In this document: piece after piece, positions 9,316 to 17,843 of the stretch
Numbering within the stretch: position 1 is the stretch's first letter
How the letters are laid out: each line of letters starts with the position of its first letter
Assembly: GCA_029245865.1 (NCBI GenBank)
Contig: JAQWOM010000002.1
Location: 16,671-80,670, forward strand
Direction: 5' to 3'
Length of the DNA: 64,000 nt
Source: Planctomycetota bacterium
GTDB taxonomy: Bacteria; Planctomycetota; B15-G4
Translations under genes and position numbers: made by a program
The notes under the pieces: generated by a model
Told to the model about the DNA's origin: nothing
Seen by the model: only the letters and a program-made list of their open reading frames with translations
Database searches by the model: none

Positions 9316-9501
9316 CCCTCGATTGGACCGATTGGCGATGTCATACGTCTAGAGTTCTCCTGCCTGCCCAGGGCTCACCCTATGAAACGGATAGAAAAAC
9401 AAGCTGCGAAACACCCCGATCACATGGAATCGCATGACCACGCCACATCGACTCGGAACCACCTCCTCATTGCGCTACCTTCGCCCGAGAAATGACTGCC
9501 T

Positions 9502-9849
9502 ATGTGCACTGACAACTCCCCTCCTGACTCCGAACCCTCTCCGACCCCACTTTGGTCGGTTTACGTTGTTCGTCGATCCGATGGCGCCCTGTACACAGGC
9601 ATCGCCACGGATGTCGCGAGGCGACTGGCAGAACACGAGGCGGGAGAAGGCCGCGGGGCCAAATCGTTACGCGGACGGGGCCCACTGACTCTTGTCTTTG
9701 CGCAAGAGGTCGGTGGGCGCGGCCTCGCCACGCGTATTGAAGCGCACATCAAACGCCTTTCCAAAGCGCGTAAAGAGGTCTGGATCCAGGATGGCTCGCT
9801 CATCAACCGAATTCTTGAAGCTCTCCCAGAGCGCAAGACCGAGCCATAG
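9502..9849 (+). CDS. GIY-YIG domain protein (YhbQ/UPF0213-like)
   Basis: A 115-residue single-domain GIY-YIG protein. The two signature strands are WSVYVVRR near residues 18-25 and ALYTGIATDVARRLAEHE near 29-46, with the catalytic-type arginine at 40 and a later glutamate in RIEAHIKRL. Small stand-alone members (YhbQ, UPF0213) are DNA-binding nucleases with a poorly defined role, perhaps in repair. The N-terminal 15 residues are proline/serine rich and outside the fold. A GT39 gene follows on the same strand. Confidence 0.85.
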   Translation: MCTDNSPPDSEPSPTPLWSVYVVRRSDGALYTGIATDVARRLAEHEAGEGRGAKSLRGRGPLTLVFAQEVGGRGLATRIEAHIKRLSKARKEVWIQDGSLINRILEALPERKTEP

Positions 9850-9966
9850 CCGGGTCAGGAACTGCCCGCACGATGTCTCGTGCAATCTCGTTCGGTACAG
9901 TGCCTAGAAGTGGCCCATGCCAGTACGCGCAGAAGCCTCGAACGGAATGGCAATCCGGAACCTTCT

Positions 9967-11454
9967 GTGAGTACACCGAGAAAAACTTTTCTGGGATTCA
10001 CTCCCGGCCAAGCAGCTCTTCTTGTCGCAGGCGTTCCGTGGCTGATGCACCTGATCGCCATGATGCGTCCGGGCCTCGGCACAGACGAAGCACACTATGC
10101 CCTGTACGGCCTGAAGCTCGACTGGAGCTACTTTGACCACCCACCCCTCGTGGGCTGGCTTCAGGCCATCGCCTTGCAGTTCTCCGAGAGCGAGTTTTCG
10201 CTGCGTGTGATCTCGATGCTGCTGGCTGCCGCCACCCTGTGGGCACTGTGGCGACTTGTTCCGAGACTCTTTCCTGACGCGTCGCCTTGGGTCGCTGTAG
10301 GTGCCCTGGCCCTCATGCAGACCGGCCCCGTCTTGATGCTGTGGGGCATACTGCTGATTCCCGAAGTGCCCCTGGTGCTGGTTGGATTGCTGCTCATCCA
10401 CATCACACTCGACCTCCTCGAAAAGGACCGCTTTGGCCACTGGTTGTTGCTAGGCCTTCTTCTGGGACTTGCGGGCCTCTCCAAGTACACAGCGGTCACA
10501 CTCGCCTTGTCAGTTGTCTTGGTGTTTGCTTGGGAGCGTCAATGGAGAGTTCTCCGCCGGCCTGGACCCTGGCTGGCCATGCTGCTCGCCGCGGTCATCG
10601 TGTCGCCTGTCTTGCTCTGGAACATGCGCCACGACTGGGCGTCCTTCCGCTATCAGATCGACCACGGCACAGGAGGAGAAACCTGGAGTCTTTCACGCCT
10701 GGGTACGGCAGAGGGTCAGCAACTCGGTTATTACGGCCCACTCGTTTTCCTGCTGACCTTCGTCGCACTGCTCGCATCCTGGCGAGAACGAAAGAAGCGA
10801 GGTGTCCGAACCACCTATGCATTCACTCTCCCCGTCTTGCTGATCTTCGGATACAGCTCGGGCTTCGACAAAGGCCTGCCGCACTGGACCGCACTGGGAT
10901 TTATCGCCGCCACACCACTCACAGCCCATTGGCTTGCAGGCCATTGGCACCGCCCAGCCCTGCGCCGCATTTGTCTCGGCTGGGGAGGCGCCATGCTCTT
11001 GCTCTCACTCTTCCTGCACAGTGAACTCACCGTCCCCTGGGCTCCCTGGAGCGACTTCAAGAATCCACACGCCGCTCTCACGGGCTGGGATGAGGCCGCC
11101 CGCGAGAGTCAACGACTCCAAGCAGAGATGGCTGCAACGCCGGGTCCGCCCCCCCATGTCTTTATCGACAACTGGTCCAGGGCTGCGCGACTCGCATGGT
11201 ATGGCCGCCCTGAACCGGTGCAGGTCTTGGACAATAAGCCAAGTCAGTTCGATCTCTGGTATGGCAATCCCGAGCCGGGCGACCGAGGCATCCTCGTCGT
11301 CTGGGATCGAGATGGAGAAGAGATCACTGCAGCCACTCTTTCGGATGCCAAACGATTCCGCTCTGTAAAGTTCATCAAGGAGCTGAACATCAACATCAAC
11401 GACCGCCGACTCTCCCGGTTCCTTTTCTTTGCCTGCGACGACTACCTTGACTGA
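9967..11454 (+). CDS. Glycosyltransferase family 39 (ArnT/PMT-like) membrane protein
   Basis: A polytopic protein of about 495 residues. The first periplasmic loop contains GTDEAHYALYG followed by DWSYFDHPPLVGWL. This Asp-Glu pair and the FDHPP motif mark GT39-type transferases that take sugar from polyprenyl phosphate. About ten hydrophobic segments follow, and a C-terminal soluble region of about 130 residues. The start is uncertain. GTG 9967 removes a poorly conserved charged stretch that a GTG at 9880 would add. The enzyme likely glycosylates lipid A, a protein or another envelope acceptor on the outer face of the inner membrane. The downstream PAP2 phosphatase and dolichol-phosphate-type GT2 fit a polyprenyl-phosphate sugar pathway. 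Confidence 0.82.
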   Translation: MSTPRKTFLGFTPGQAALLVAGVPWLMHLIAMMRPGLGTDEAHYALYGLKLDWSYFDHPPLVGWLQAIALQFSESEFSLRVISMLLAAATLWALWRLVPRLFPDASPWVAVGALALMQTGPVLMLWGILLIPEVPLVLVGLLLIHITLDLLEKDRFGHWLLLGLLLGLAGLSKYTAVTLALSVVLVFAWERQWRVLRRPGPWLAMLLAAVIVSPVLLWNMRHDWASFRYQIDHGTGGETWSLSRLGTAEGQQLGYYGPLVFLLTFVALLASWRERKKRGVRTTYAFTLPVLLIFGYSSGFDKGLPHWTALGFIAATPLTAHWLAGHWHRPALRRICLGWGGAMLLLSLFLHSELTVPWAPWSDFKNPHAALTGWDEAARESQRLQAEMAATPGPPPHVFIDNWSRAARLAWYGRPEPVQVLDNKPSQFDLWYGNPEPGDRGILVVWDRDGEEITAATLSDAKRFRSVKFIKELNININDRRLSRFLFFACDDYLD

Positions 11455-11488
11455 CTCCGGCCCGGTTATCCCGCAAGAAGACCTGTCC

Positions 11489-12289
11489 ATGAGTTGGTGG
11501 CTTTGGCTCTCTGTGCCACTGGCCAGCGCCATCGCAGCAGCAGTCGTGCTGACACTCAATGTTGATGTAAGCCTTGTCTTCGATCTCACTTCCTGGACTG
11601 AATTCACGGGCGATGCCTTCTGGGTCAACACCACGGTCCTCGGCGACGGTGCCGTCGCAGCGGCGCTCATGCTTCCATTCGTCGGTCGAAAGCCACGCCT
11701 TATCTGGGCTTTGCTGCTGGCCTCGCTGCTTGGCGTGATTCTTCTGCAAAGCTTCGAGCTGATCTTTCCGCGAGAGCGCCCACCCGCAGAGTTCGGAAAA
11801 AAAATACTGCATGTCGTGGGACCGCGCCGCAGACACAACGGCTTTCCCTCGGGTCACACGACAACCATCTTCATGGCTGCAGCACTCTGGGTCCGCATAG
11901 CATCCAGCCACTCTCTCCGCTGGGCGATCGTCCTCTTTGCCTCACTCGTCGGGATTTCGCGCATCGTGGTTGGCGTTCACTGGCCCACAGATGTTTTGGC
12001 CGGCAGCACCCTGGGCTGGCTAGTCGGTCACACTGGCTGGCGACTCACCGGCCGCTGGCCGGGCGGGCTGAAAACACGAACGCAACGCATCGTCACGATC
12101 ATGCTCTTACTCGCCACTCTCTCGCTTTATTTCGACAAATCCGGCTTTGACCGACTGCTGCCCATTCAGCTGGTGATCGCGACAGGGGCATTGATCCTTG
12201 CAGGGCCCGGCATCTGGCGACTGATGCGCAAACCTATTTCGGAAAAAGGCGACCCGTCACTCCGCGAGACTTCAACTTCAGGATCGTGA
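11489..12289 (+). CDS. PAP2-family membrane phosphatase
   Basis: A 266-residue membrane protein of the type 2 phosphatidic acid phosphatase family. FPSGHTTT places the catalytic PSGH at residues 120-123, and SRIVVGVHWPTD supplies Ser157, Arg158, the nucleophilic His164 and Asp168. The first motif keeps RP (97-98), but the usual lysine seven residues earlier is a glutamate. The family hydrolyses lipid phosphates such as undecaprenyl diphosphate. Next to GT39 and a polyprenyl-phosphate GT2, carrier recycling is the natural guess. ATG 11489 is preferred; a TTG at 11429 would overlap the GT39 gene by 26 bp. Its last 56 bp overlap the 3' end of the convergent GT2 gene. Confidence 0.85.
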   Translation: MSWWLWLSVPLASAIAAAVVLTLNVDVSLVFDLTSWTEFTGDAFWVNTTVLGDGAVAAALMLPFVGRKPRLIWALLLASLLGVILLQSFELIFPRERPPAEFGKKILHVVGPRRRHNGFPSGHTTTIFMAAALWVRIASSHSLRWAIVLFASLVGISRIVVGVHWPTDVLAGSTLGWLVGHTGWRLTGRWPGGLKTRTQRIVTIMLLLATLSLYFDKSGFDRLLPIQLVIATGALILAGPGIWRLMRKPISEKGDPSLRETSTSGS

Positions 12290-12974
12290 CGTACGAACGC
12301 AAAAGTTTGGCGAATGAAAGTGACGAAGTCCCACGCTCTCGTTCCTTGAACTCGATGGGGATTTCTGCCAACCGCAAGTTTCGGACCTTCGACTTGTAGA
12401 GCAGTTCGTGAACGATGGCTGGTCCCGGAGATGTTGCGTGGCCCGCGTCGATGGCCTCCAACGCTGAGCGGCGAAATGCCCGGAAACCTGAGTTGCAATC
12501 GCGGATGTGGACACCCAGGACCCACCTCACGTAGACATTGCTGACACGGGTCAGCATCACACGCCAAGCAGGACGCCCCAGATCTTTCCCCCCACGCACC
12601 TGGCGCGAACCCATCACGACGTCGGCGTCCTCAAGTGCCTTGATCAGGGTAGGGATGTGACGTGGATGGTGGCTAAAATCGGCATCCATCTCGATGACAA
12701 TGTCTGCGTCATGGGCCAGCGCCCACGCAAACGCATCGCGCCCTGCATGCCCACGTCCGAATTCCCGGGTACGGTGAAGAAGATGAACGCGGCGGTCCTT
12801 GCGCGCCAACTCTCCCACAAGACTCGCAGTCCCATCGGGAGAACTGTCGTCCGCAACGACGATCTCGATTCGCGCATCGGCCAACAACACTTGCTCGACG
12901 AGCAAGGCGATGTTCTCCACCTCATTGTAGGTCGGGATGGTGACAATGATGCGCGCTGGCTTCCAAGCTGACAT
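12234..12974 (-). CDS. Polyprenol-phosphate mannosyltransferase-like GT2
   Basis: A 246-residue GT-A enzyme. IIVTIPTYNEVENI opens the fold, VVADDSSPDGT near residues 39-49 and EMDADFSHHP near 95-104 hold the metal-binding aspartates, and RSALEAID and SFAKL follow. This is the soluble DPM1-type (dolichol/polyprenol-phosphate mannose synthase) pattern, and there is no C-terminal membrane pair. It would load a hexose onto polyprenyl phosphate to supply the GT39 enzyme encoded opposite. AGGAG lies 9 nt upstream of ATG 12974, which favours this start over one 36 codons upstream. Convergent with the PAP2 gene, with coding overlap at both 3' ends. Confidence 0.88.
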   Translation of the reverse strand: MSAWKPARIIVTIPTYNEVENIALLVEQVLLADARIEIVVADDSSPDGTASLVGELARKDRRVHLLHRTREFGRGHAGRDAFAWALAHDADIVIEMDADFSHHPRHIPTLIKALEDADVVMGSRQVRGGKDLGRPAWRVMLTRVSNVYVRWVLGVHIRDCNSGFRAFRRSALEAIDAGHATSPGPAIVHELLYKSKVRNLRLAEIPIEFKERERGTSSLSFAKLLRSYVTILKLKSRGVTGRLFPK

Positions 12975-13219
12975 ACGCACTCGCTCCTGACGCTTCACGG
13001 GCGGCGAAACGCGGGCCGGCTGCTCTTCAAGGACTTGGTCGGTACTCACGGTTAGATTCCTCACCCCACTTACGTGCCCCATCTTTAGGCCATCTTCTAT
13101 AAAAGGGCACCGGATTGCTACGAGCCCGAATCGCGCGAACCCGATCAGGTCGCAAGCATTTCGTAGAATACTGGAAAGATTGCGGAAAGAAACGGCAATC
13201 CGAGTCGATACAGCCGAGC

Positions 13220-13810
13220 CTATCGGTATATTTTTCGGCCCGTTTTCTGACGTTTCGCATTGAGCCCAGCAAGCGCTGCTGGCTCCAACTTTAAGACTCT
13301 CAGCAAGCGCGATCCGGTGACTCCGAGAAGCGACGCGGCCTCCGCGAGTTCATCGTTCACCGCAGCCAACACGTCCAGTGCCTCGGCAAGCAATGCTGGA
13401 ACGTCGGCGTGCTTCGGGTTCACGGCGAGACGCGGCCCCCCGGTTCGAGCCAGCCACAGCGCCGAAGGCGCGTAGGCTTCGACCTTCTCGACCCGGAGAT
13501 CGAGTGCCAGCCGGAGCCGGAGCCGACGCAAGGCCATACTGCGGTTCTGAGCGAGCGAACGCCGCTCGTTCGCCTCACCGCGAATCCCACTCGGCCTATG
13601 GAGCAAACGGACACCCGTCTCCACCTTGTTGCGGTGCTGCCCTCCTGGCCCAGAGGCCCGATAACGGCTCTCGGCGACGGAGGCCAAGAGATCTGCCTCT
13701 GGGAGGCAAGCAGGGTGGCAAGGCAGTGGATCAGGCAAGGTGAGGTTCAGATCCGCGGGGGTGGAGACAAGCGGTCCAGGACCGCATGACCCATCATGCA
13801 CCAGTCTCAC
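13220..13810 (-). CDS. Release-factor-like (RF-1/GGQ domain) protein
   Basis: About 196 residues with a single RF-1 domain. RASGPGGQHRNKVETGVRLL carries the GGQ motif at residues 56-58 that triggers peptidyl-tRNA hydrolysis. It is followed by GEANERRSLAQNRSMALRRL and a basic C-terminus ending NAKRQKTGRKIYR. There is no codon-recognition domain. It therefore belongs with ArfB/YaeJ-like or peptide-chain-release-factor-like rescue proteins that act on stalled ribosomes. The start is unclear: GTG 13810 is used, with ATG 13888 and TTG 13738 possible. The divergent bacterioferritin gene begins at 13915, so a longer N-terminus would fill most of the shared spacer. Confidence 0.78.
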   Translation of the reverse strand: MRLVHDGSCGPGPLVSTPADLNLTLPDPLPCHPACLPEADLLASVAESRYRASGPGGQHRNKVETGVRLLHRPSGIRGEANERRSLAQNRSMALRRLRLRLALDLRVEKVEAYAPSALWLARTGGPRLAVNPKHADVPALLAEALDVLAAVNDELAEAASLLGVTGSRLLRVLKLEPAALAGLNAKRQKTGRKIYR

Positions 13811-13914
13811 CGCCCGTGATTCATGCTCTCTGGGCTCTTCAAGCCGTTCCTGCCGCGCCCCACATCCGATACGATCAGTTTCTCCCATCTCCTTGCCCCC
13901 TAAGAGACTCTCTG

Positions 13915-14391
13915 ATGAAGGCCAAGCCCGGCATCCTCGACGCACTGCAAGACGTCCTCACGAAAGAACTCACGGGCATCAATCAGTACTTCATCCACAG
14001 CAAGATGTGCTCCAACTGGGGCTACGACCGGCTGGCCAAATTCCAGTGGGATGAATCTATGGATGAGATGCGTCATGCGGACAAGCTCATTGATCGCATG
14101 CTGCTTCTGGAAGGAAGCCCCAACATGACGCGCTACGAAAAAGTGCACACGGGTAAAGACCCCGCACAAATGATCAAGAGCGACCTCGCCCTTGAGATGG
14201 GTGCCATCGAAACACTCAAGGACTCCATCGCCACCACGTTCGAACAAAACGACCATGTCTCACGAGAGCTGTTCGAGCACATCCTCGCCGACGAAGAAGA
14301 GCATGTGGATTGGCTCGAAGCGCAGCTGGGAAAAATCGATGATATGGGTGTCGAGAACTGGCTTGCGACTCAACAGTACAGTGACGGCTAA
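13915..14391 (+). CDS. bfr: Bacterioferritin
   Basis: A 158-residue four-helix ferritin. The ferroxidase ligands match the E. coli Bfr numbering exactly: Glu18, Glu51, His54, Glu94, Glu127 and His130. Met52, the axial haem ligand, is also present in SMDEMRHADK. It should form a 24-mer that oxidises and stores iron, with haem at dimer interfaces. The ATG at 13915 gives homology from residue 1; an upstream in-frame extension to 13786 has no similarity. No ferredoxin (Bfd) partner is adjacent. The histidine phosphatase gene begins 39 bp downstream on the same strand. Confidence 0.95.
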   Translation: MKAKPGILDALQDVLTKELTGINQYFIHSKMCSNWGYDRLAKFQWDESMDEMRHADKLIDRMLLLEGSPNMTRYEKVHTGKDPAQMIKSDLALEMGAIETLKDSIATTFEQNDHVSRELFEHILADEEEHVDWLEAQLGKIDDMGVENWLATQQYSDG

Positions 14392-14430
14392 AGCGGTTAG
14401 CCACCAAACGATGGCTTGTTCGGGAAGATC

Positions 14431-15081
14431 ATGACGGACACAGACTGGACGCACGTCCTACTCGTTCGCCACGGGGAAGTGGCCGCGGAACATCAGGACA
14501 CTTTCTACGGCAGCGCCGAAGTGGCGCTCTCGGAAGACGGCGAAATTGGCAGCCCTCTGCTCGCAGCAAAGATTGTCGAAAAGTACGACCAGCCCGACGC
14601 GGTCTGGTCTAGCCCGTTGTCACGCACCCTGGCTCTCGCCGAACCACTCGCAGCCATAGCCGGGCTGGAAGTCGAAATAGAACCAGGCCTCCTTGAACTG
14701 GATCGCGGGAGTTGGACTCATCTCTCCCATACTCAACTGGAAGAGCAATCTCCCGGGGCCATCGCGGCCTATCTTGAAGACCCCGAGACGGGCAATGCGC
14801 CCGGCGGCGAAACGGAATCCGCTTTCTCAAAGCGTGTCTACGAGGCCTTTGACCGCGCCGTCGCCACAAACCCCGGCGAACTCATTGTCATCGTCGCCCA
14901 TGGCCATGTCATTCGCGTACTCATGATGCGGGCAAAAGGCTGGGATGTGGCGACCTCCTTCAAGCACTTCGTGCCCTATCACAGCATCGTTGAGATGCGT
15001 GCGCAGCCAGGTGGCCCCAGCGAGGTGATCGCTGCGCCAGAAGGCAGTCAGCCTCGCGCACTTCGCTTCACTCAACGCTAG
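14431..15081 (+). CDS. Histidine phosphatase superfamily protein
   Basis: A 216-residue phosphoglycerate-mutase-fold phosphatase. LLVRHGEV places the phospho-accepting His at residue 14, with arginine in SSPLSRTLALAEPLA, the acidic ELDRGSW and the second catalytic histidine in VIVAHGHVIRVLMM. This pattern is shared by alpha-ribazole phosphatases and broad-specificity phosphatases. Without cobalamin genes nearby the substrate stays open. The ATG at 14431 is preferred to a TTG five codons upstream. It shares orientation with bfr and ends before a strong hairpin at 15137-15172. Confidence 0.85.
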   Translation: MTDTDWTHVLLVRHGEVAAEHQDTFYGSAEVALSEDGEIGSPLLAAKIVEKYDQPDAVWSSPLSRTLALAEPLAAIAGLEVEIEPGLLELDRGSWTHLSHTQLEEQSPGAIAAYLEDPETGNAPGGETESAFSKRVYEAFDRAVATNPGELIVIVAHGHVIRVLMMRAKGWDVATSFKHFVPYHSIVEMRAQPGGPSEVIAAPEGSQPRALRFTQR

Positions 15082-15136
15082 GCGATCAAACTGCGAAGGC
15101 ACTCACCTCCACAGAGGGGGCGGAGAGTACATGACA

Positions 15137-15172
15137 GCGGGGGGACGATCGCCAAAGCCATCGTCCCCCCGC
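15137..15172. terminator. Strong symmetric hairpin between convergent genes
   Basis: A perfect 13-bp stem (GCGGGGGGACGAT at 15137-15149, its complement at 15160-15172) with a 10-nt loop. It sits in the 114 bp between the convergent phosphatase and metzincin genes. No T-run follows on either strand, so it is not a textbook intrinsic terminator. Its position suits a bidirectional terminator or an mRNA 3'-end stabiliser. Confidence 0.6.
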
Positions 15173-15195
15173 ATGAACTCACAAGAGATTCTGCT

Positions 15196-17640
15196 CTAGG
15201 GCAAGAAGTCGACCTGAAGAGCATTCGAGAATGCGTAGCCCTCAACCTGTGAGCCATCTTCAGCCACAACCTGGACGAAGGCCGAGAAGGGTCCCCCGCC
15301 TCCCGGGATGTTGGCGATAAGAGCCTCACCGCTTCCATCCAGTACCAACAACCTCAGGTATGTCCACGGAACGGGCACCAAAGTCCCTCCCGCGACGGAC
15401 GTCGGAGCATTCGTGAGACCCACGAAGGCGTATCCGAATGCACTGGCAGGGCCGCCCGTGATCTCCATGTCGGCCACAGTTCCTGTGGAAAGATCACCAC
15501 CACAGATCGAGATCGCCATCGAGCCGGGACCGCCGAAGCCCAGATCCGTCTGACACACATCCGGATCCACATCTGGCAAACCACGGTCTGTCACGCTGAT
15601 GGAACGAGAGACGGAACTCATTTGCCCGTCCCCGTCAATTCCCGTGACCGTGATCACGTGGTTACCCACGGAGAGCTTAGCCGTCGAGGTCAAACGCCCC
15701 GTTCCCAAGAAACCGTCAAGGCTCGATGTCCACCGGAGACTGCTTCCGGTGAGTGCGTCATCCTCAAGGTCCCAGGCCGCGCAGTGCAAGATAACCGTAG
15801 AACCCTTCTGAAAGCTGAAGTCCGGGTCTGGGTGGTACATGTGCACCCACGGGTCATTCTCGCTGACCCCTCCAAACGCTTGGCCGCCCGTCACCGGGTC
15901 TGACCTCACGAGAGTCGTGTTGAATCCGTCCGTCGCACGCAACTCGAAGAAGCCTTTCCCATCCACCAGGGCTGGCAGCTTGCGCAAGTCGACAGTCCAT
16001 TCTGTCTCCGTGATCGCTGTGGCCAGCGGAGAGAAGGAGTTCCCGTCACGGCTGTAACGAAGGTAGTAGGCGATCTCATCACCATCGAGATCCACACCTT
16101 CCCAGGAAACCGTGATCACGGGGCTTTGAATGGGATCGCTGGTGGGTGTGATGAATGTCACATCGGGCGCAGAAGCACTGCGGACGAGTTCCAACGAACG
16201 CACGGTTTCCTCACCCGCCTGCTCGAAGACGAGACGGTCGACTCGCTTGCCGTTGGGGCTGGTCGTTGGAATCACGGCATGAAAGTTGATCAAGGGAGAC
16301 GACACCGCCGAATCCGAATCACTTTCAGCGCAATCTGTCACGCCGGTTGCGGACACGGCCAACTCGCGACCTGAGCCTCCGGCTTCCGAGGCGCGCAGCA
16401 CGAAGTCTGCGGTTCCTTGGGGAGCCGACGCAGTCAGTTCGTTCGGTGGGACCTCAAGCACGTGGTGCAACTCGATCGCCCCGGTCTGCTTGTTCCAGAC
16501 ACCGTTGACCAGCATCCGGGGCTCATCGCCCAGAGAGGTCAGTTGAAGTGGAAACTGAAAGGTCGGGTGGTTGATAAAGAAGTCGTAGTTGAGTGGACCG
16601 ATCCACGCTTCAGGCGTCAGCAAACCCGGCCACATGATGTCCCTCTGAGTGCTCGGCTTGAGCTGACTCAAGCCCTGCGTGAGGTTGAGATGGTGCTCCA
16701 CATCGATCCCAAAGGTGTTGACCGTGATGCTGTTGTGGAACAGTCCGTGGTTGTGCCCGATCTCATGAGCAAAGGTGCGCTGATGACGAATAGACTGTGT
16801 ATTGCCCATGGAGGCGGGCCCGCCAATCGTCGCCATGCCGTTGTACGGCAGCGATCCGGGCACCCAGCCGTAGACATAATCGGGAACCGGGGTCATCAGC
16901 AACCGATCTGCCTGAAGAGACGAGATCAACGAACTGCCGCTGCCGCTCAGAGACGCGGTCCAGACCTTCGACTCATTGTCCGAACGGTGGTAGTACCAAT
17001 CTTTCGAAGGATAAATCCCCATCACAAAACCGTCGCCGGTGCCGGGCTCGATCAGGCTCGGGTTCGGGACACCGGGGGGCGCGCCACTGGGGGTGCTGTA
17101 GTCGATCGGCACGTAAGTCAACTCAGGAACAGCCAACTCAATGAAAGACAGCGCCCCCGTGGTGCGTGTGTTGTTGCTGACGTTTGCCTCGGGGACGAAA
17201 TTTGGCCCGGCCGGGTTGACCTCGATCAAGATCTCACAATTGGACGTGGGTGGCGGTGCCAAGAAGATGAAGTTCAGTGAGCCATCCTCTATCCCAGGAT
17301 TGGGGCCGATTGCCGGGAACGGACCGTTGTCCGAGTAGATCGGAGAGTCCGCGGTCTCGACACCGTTCACAAAGATGCGCATCAACCCATCAACAGGAAT
17401 TGGCGTCGCCGGCGCGGGAAGAACTCGGATGTAGGCACGAACGAAAGTCGAACGACCTTCGACAAGTTGAGTGCCACCCGACACCTGGATGACCTGGTTG
17501 ACTTCGATCTGGCCAACAGAGAAGTCCACCTGAGCCTCGGGAGCAGACGAGCTGCCAACAAAAGCTACCGCGAGAAGGGCAACGCCCCCCAAAGTACGGC
17601 TGGTTCGACGCGACAAAAACGATGAGGGAGAGAGATTCAC
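15196..17640 (-). CDS. Exported metzincin-type metalloprotease-like protein
   Basis: An 814-residue exported protein. Residues 1-37 form a signal peptide with twin arginines (SRRTSR) before the hydrophobic core. Residues 38-170 resemble a CARDB/Ig-like beta domain. HEIGHNHGLFH at 292-302 fits the HExxHxxGxxH zinc site of metzincins exactly, with a probable Met-turn in RDIMWPG at Met336. Residues 480-690 hold two Ig/fibronectin-like modules. The last 110 residues form a glycine-rich beta module (GFGGPGSMAISICGGD). It probably acts outside the cytoplasm, cleaving protein substrates, but the peptidase subfamily cannot be assigned. No adjacent inhibitor or secretion gene is visible. The hairpin at 15137-15172 follows its stop. 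Confidence 0.72.
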   Translation of the reverse strand: MNLSPSSFLSRRTSRTLGGVALLAVAFVGSSSAPEAQVDFSVGQIEVNQVIQVSGGTQLVEGRSTFVRAYIRVLPAPATPIPVDGLMRIFVNGVETADSPIYSDNGPFPAIGPNPGIEDGSLNFIFLAPPPTSNCEILIEVNPAGPNFVPEANVSNNTRTTGALSFIELAVPELTYVPIDYSTPSGAPPGVPNPSLIEPGTGDGFVMGIYPSKDWYYHRSDNESKVWTASLSGSGSSLISSLQADRLLMTPVPDYVYGWVPGSLPYNGMATIGGPASMGNTQSIRHQRTFAHEIGHNHGLFHNSITVNTFGIDVEHHLNLTQGLSQLKPSTQRDIMWPGLLTPEAWIGPLNYDFFINHPTFQFPLQLTSLGDEPRMLVNGVWNKQTGAIELHHVLEVPPNELTASAPQGTADFVLRASEAGGSGRELAVSATGVTDCAESDSDSAVSSPLINFHAVIPTTSPNGKRVDRLVFEQAGEETVRSLELVRSASAPDVTFITPTSDPIQSPVITVSWEGVDLDGDEIAYYLRYSRDGNSFSPLATAITETEWTVDLRKLPALVDGKGFFELRATDGFNTTLVRSDPVTGGQAFGGVSENDPWVHMYHPDPDFSFQKGSTVILHCAAWDLEDDALTGSSLRWTSSLDGFLGTGRLTSTAKLSVGNHVITVTGIDGDGQMSSVSRSISVTDRGLPDVDPDVCQTDLGFGGPGSMAISICGGDLSTGTVADMEITGGPASAFGYAFVGLTNAPTSVAGGTLVPVPWTYLRLLVLDGSGEALIANIPGGGGPFSAFVQVVAEDGSQVEGYAFSNALQVDFLP

Positions 17641-17843
17641 GACACACTCCTGAGGATGATTCTGAGGTGGCTGAAAGCAACCCGGCGAAAAACGCTCTGG
17701 CCTGTACCCACTGGCCTGCCCTTGGGAGAAAGAGGCCGCCGAACGCGCTTGCCTGAACCCTAACCCGAATTCCCAGATTCATCGACCCCGCAGGGCCTCG
17801 CAAAGGACTCCTCGCAAACCGCGAAATTGCCCTCTTGGCCGAC

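Noticed and set aside
13915..14391. Bacterioferritin as a possible Dps or rubrerythrin
   Set aside because: Length, Met52 and all six ferroxidase ligands match Bfr.
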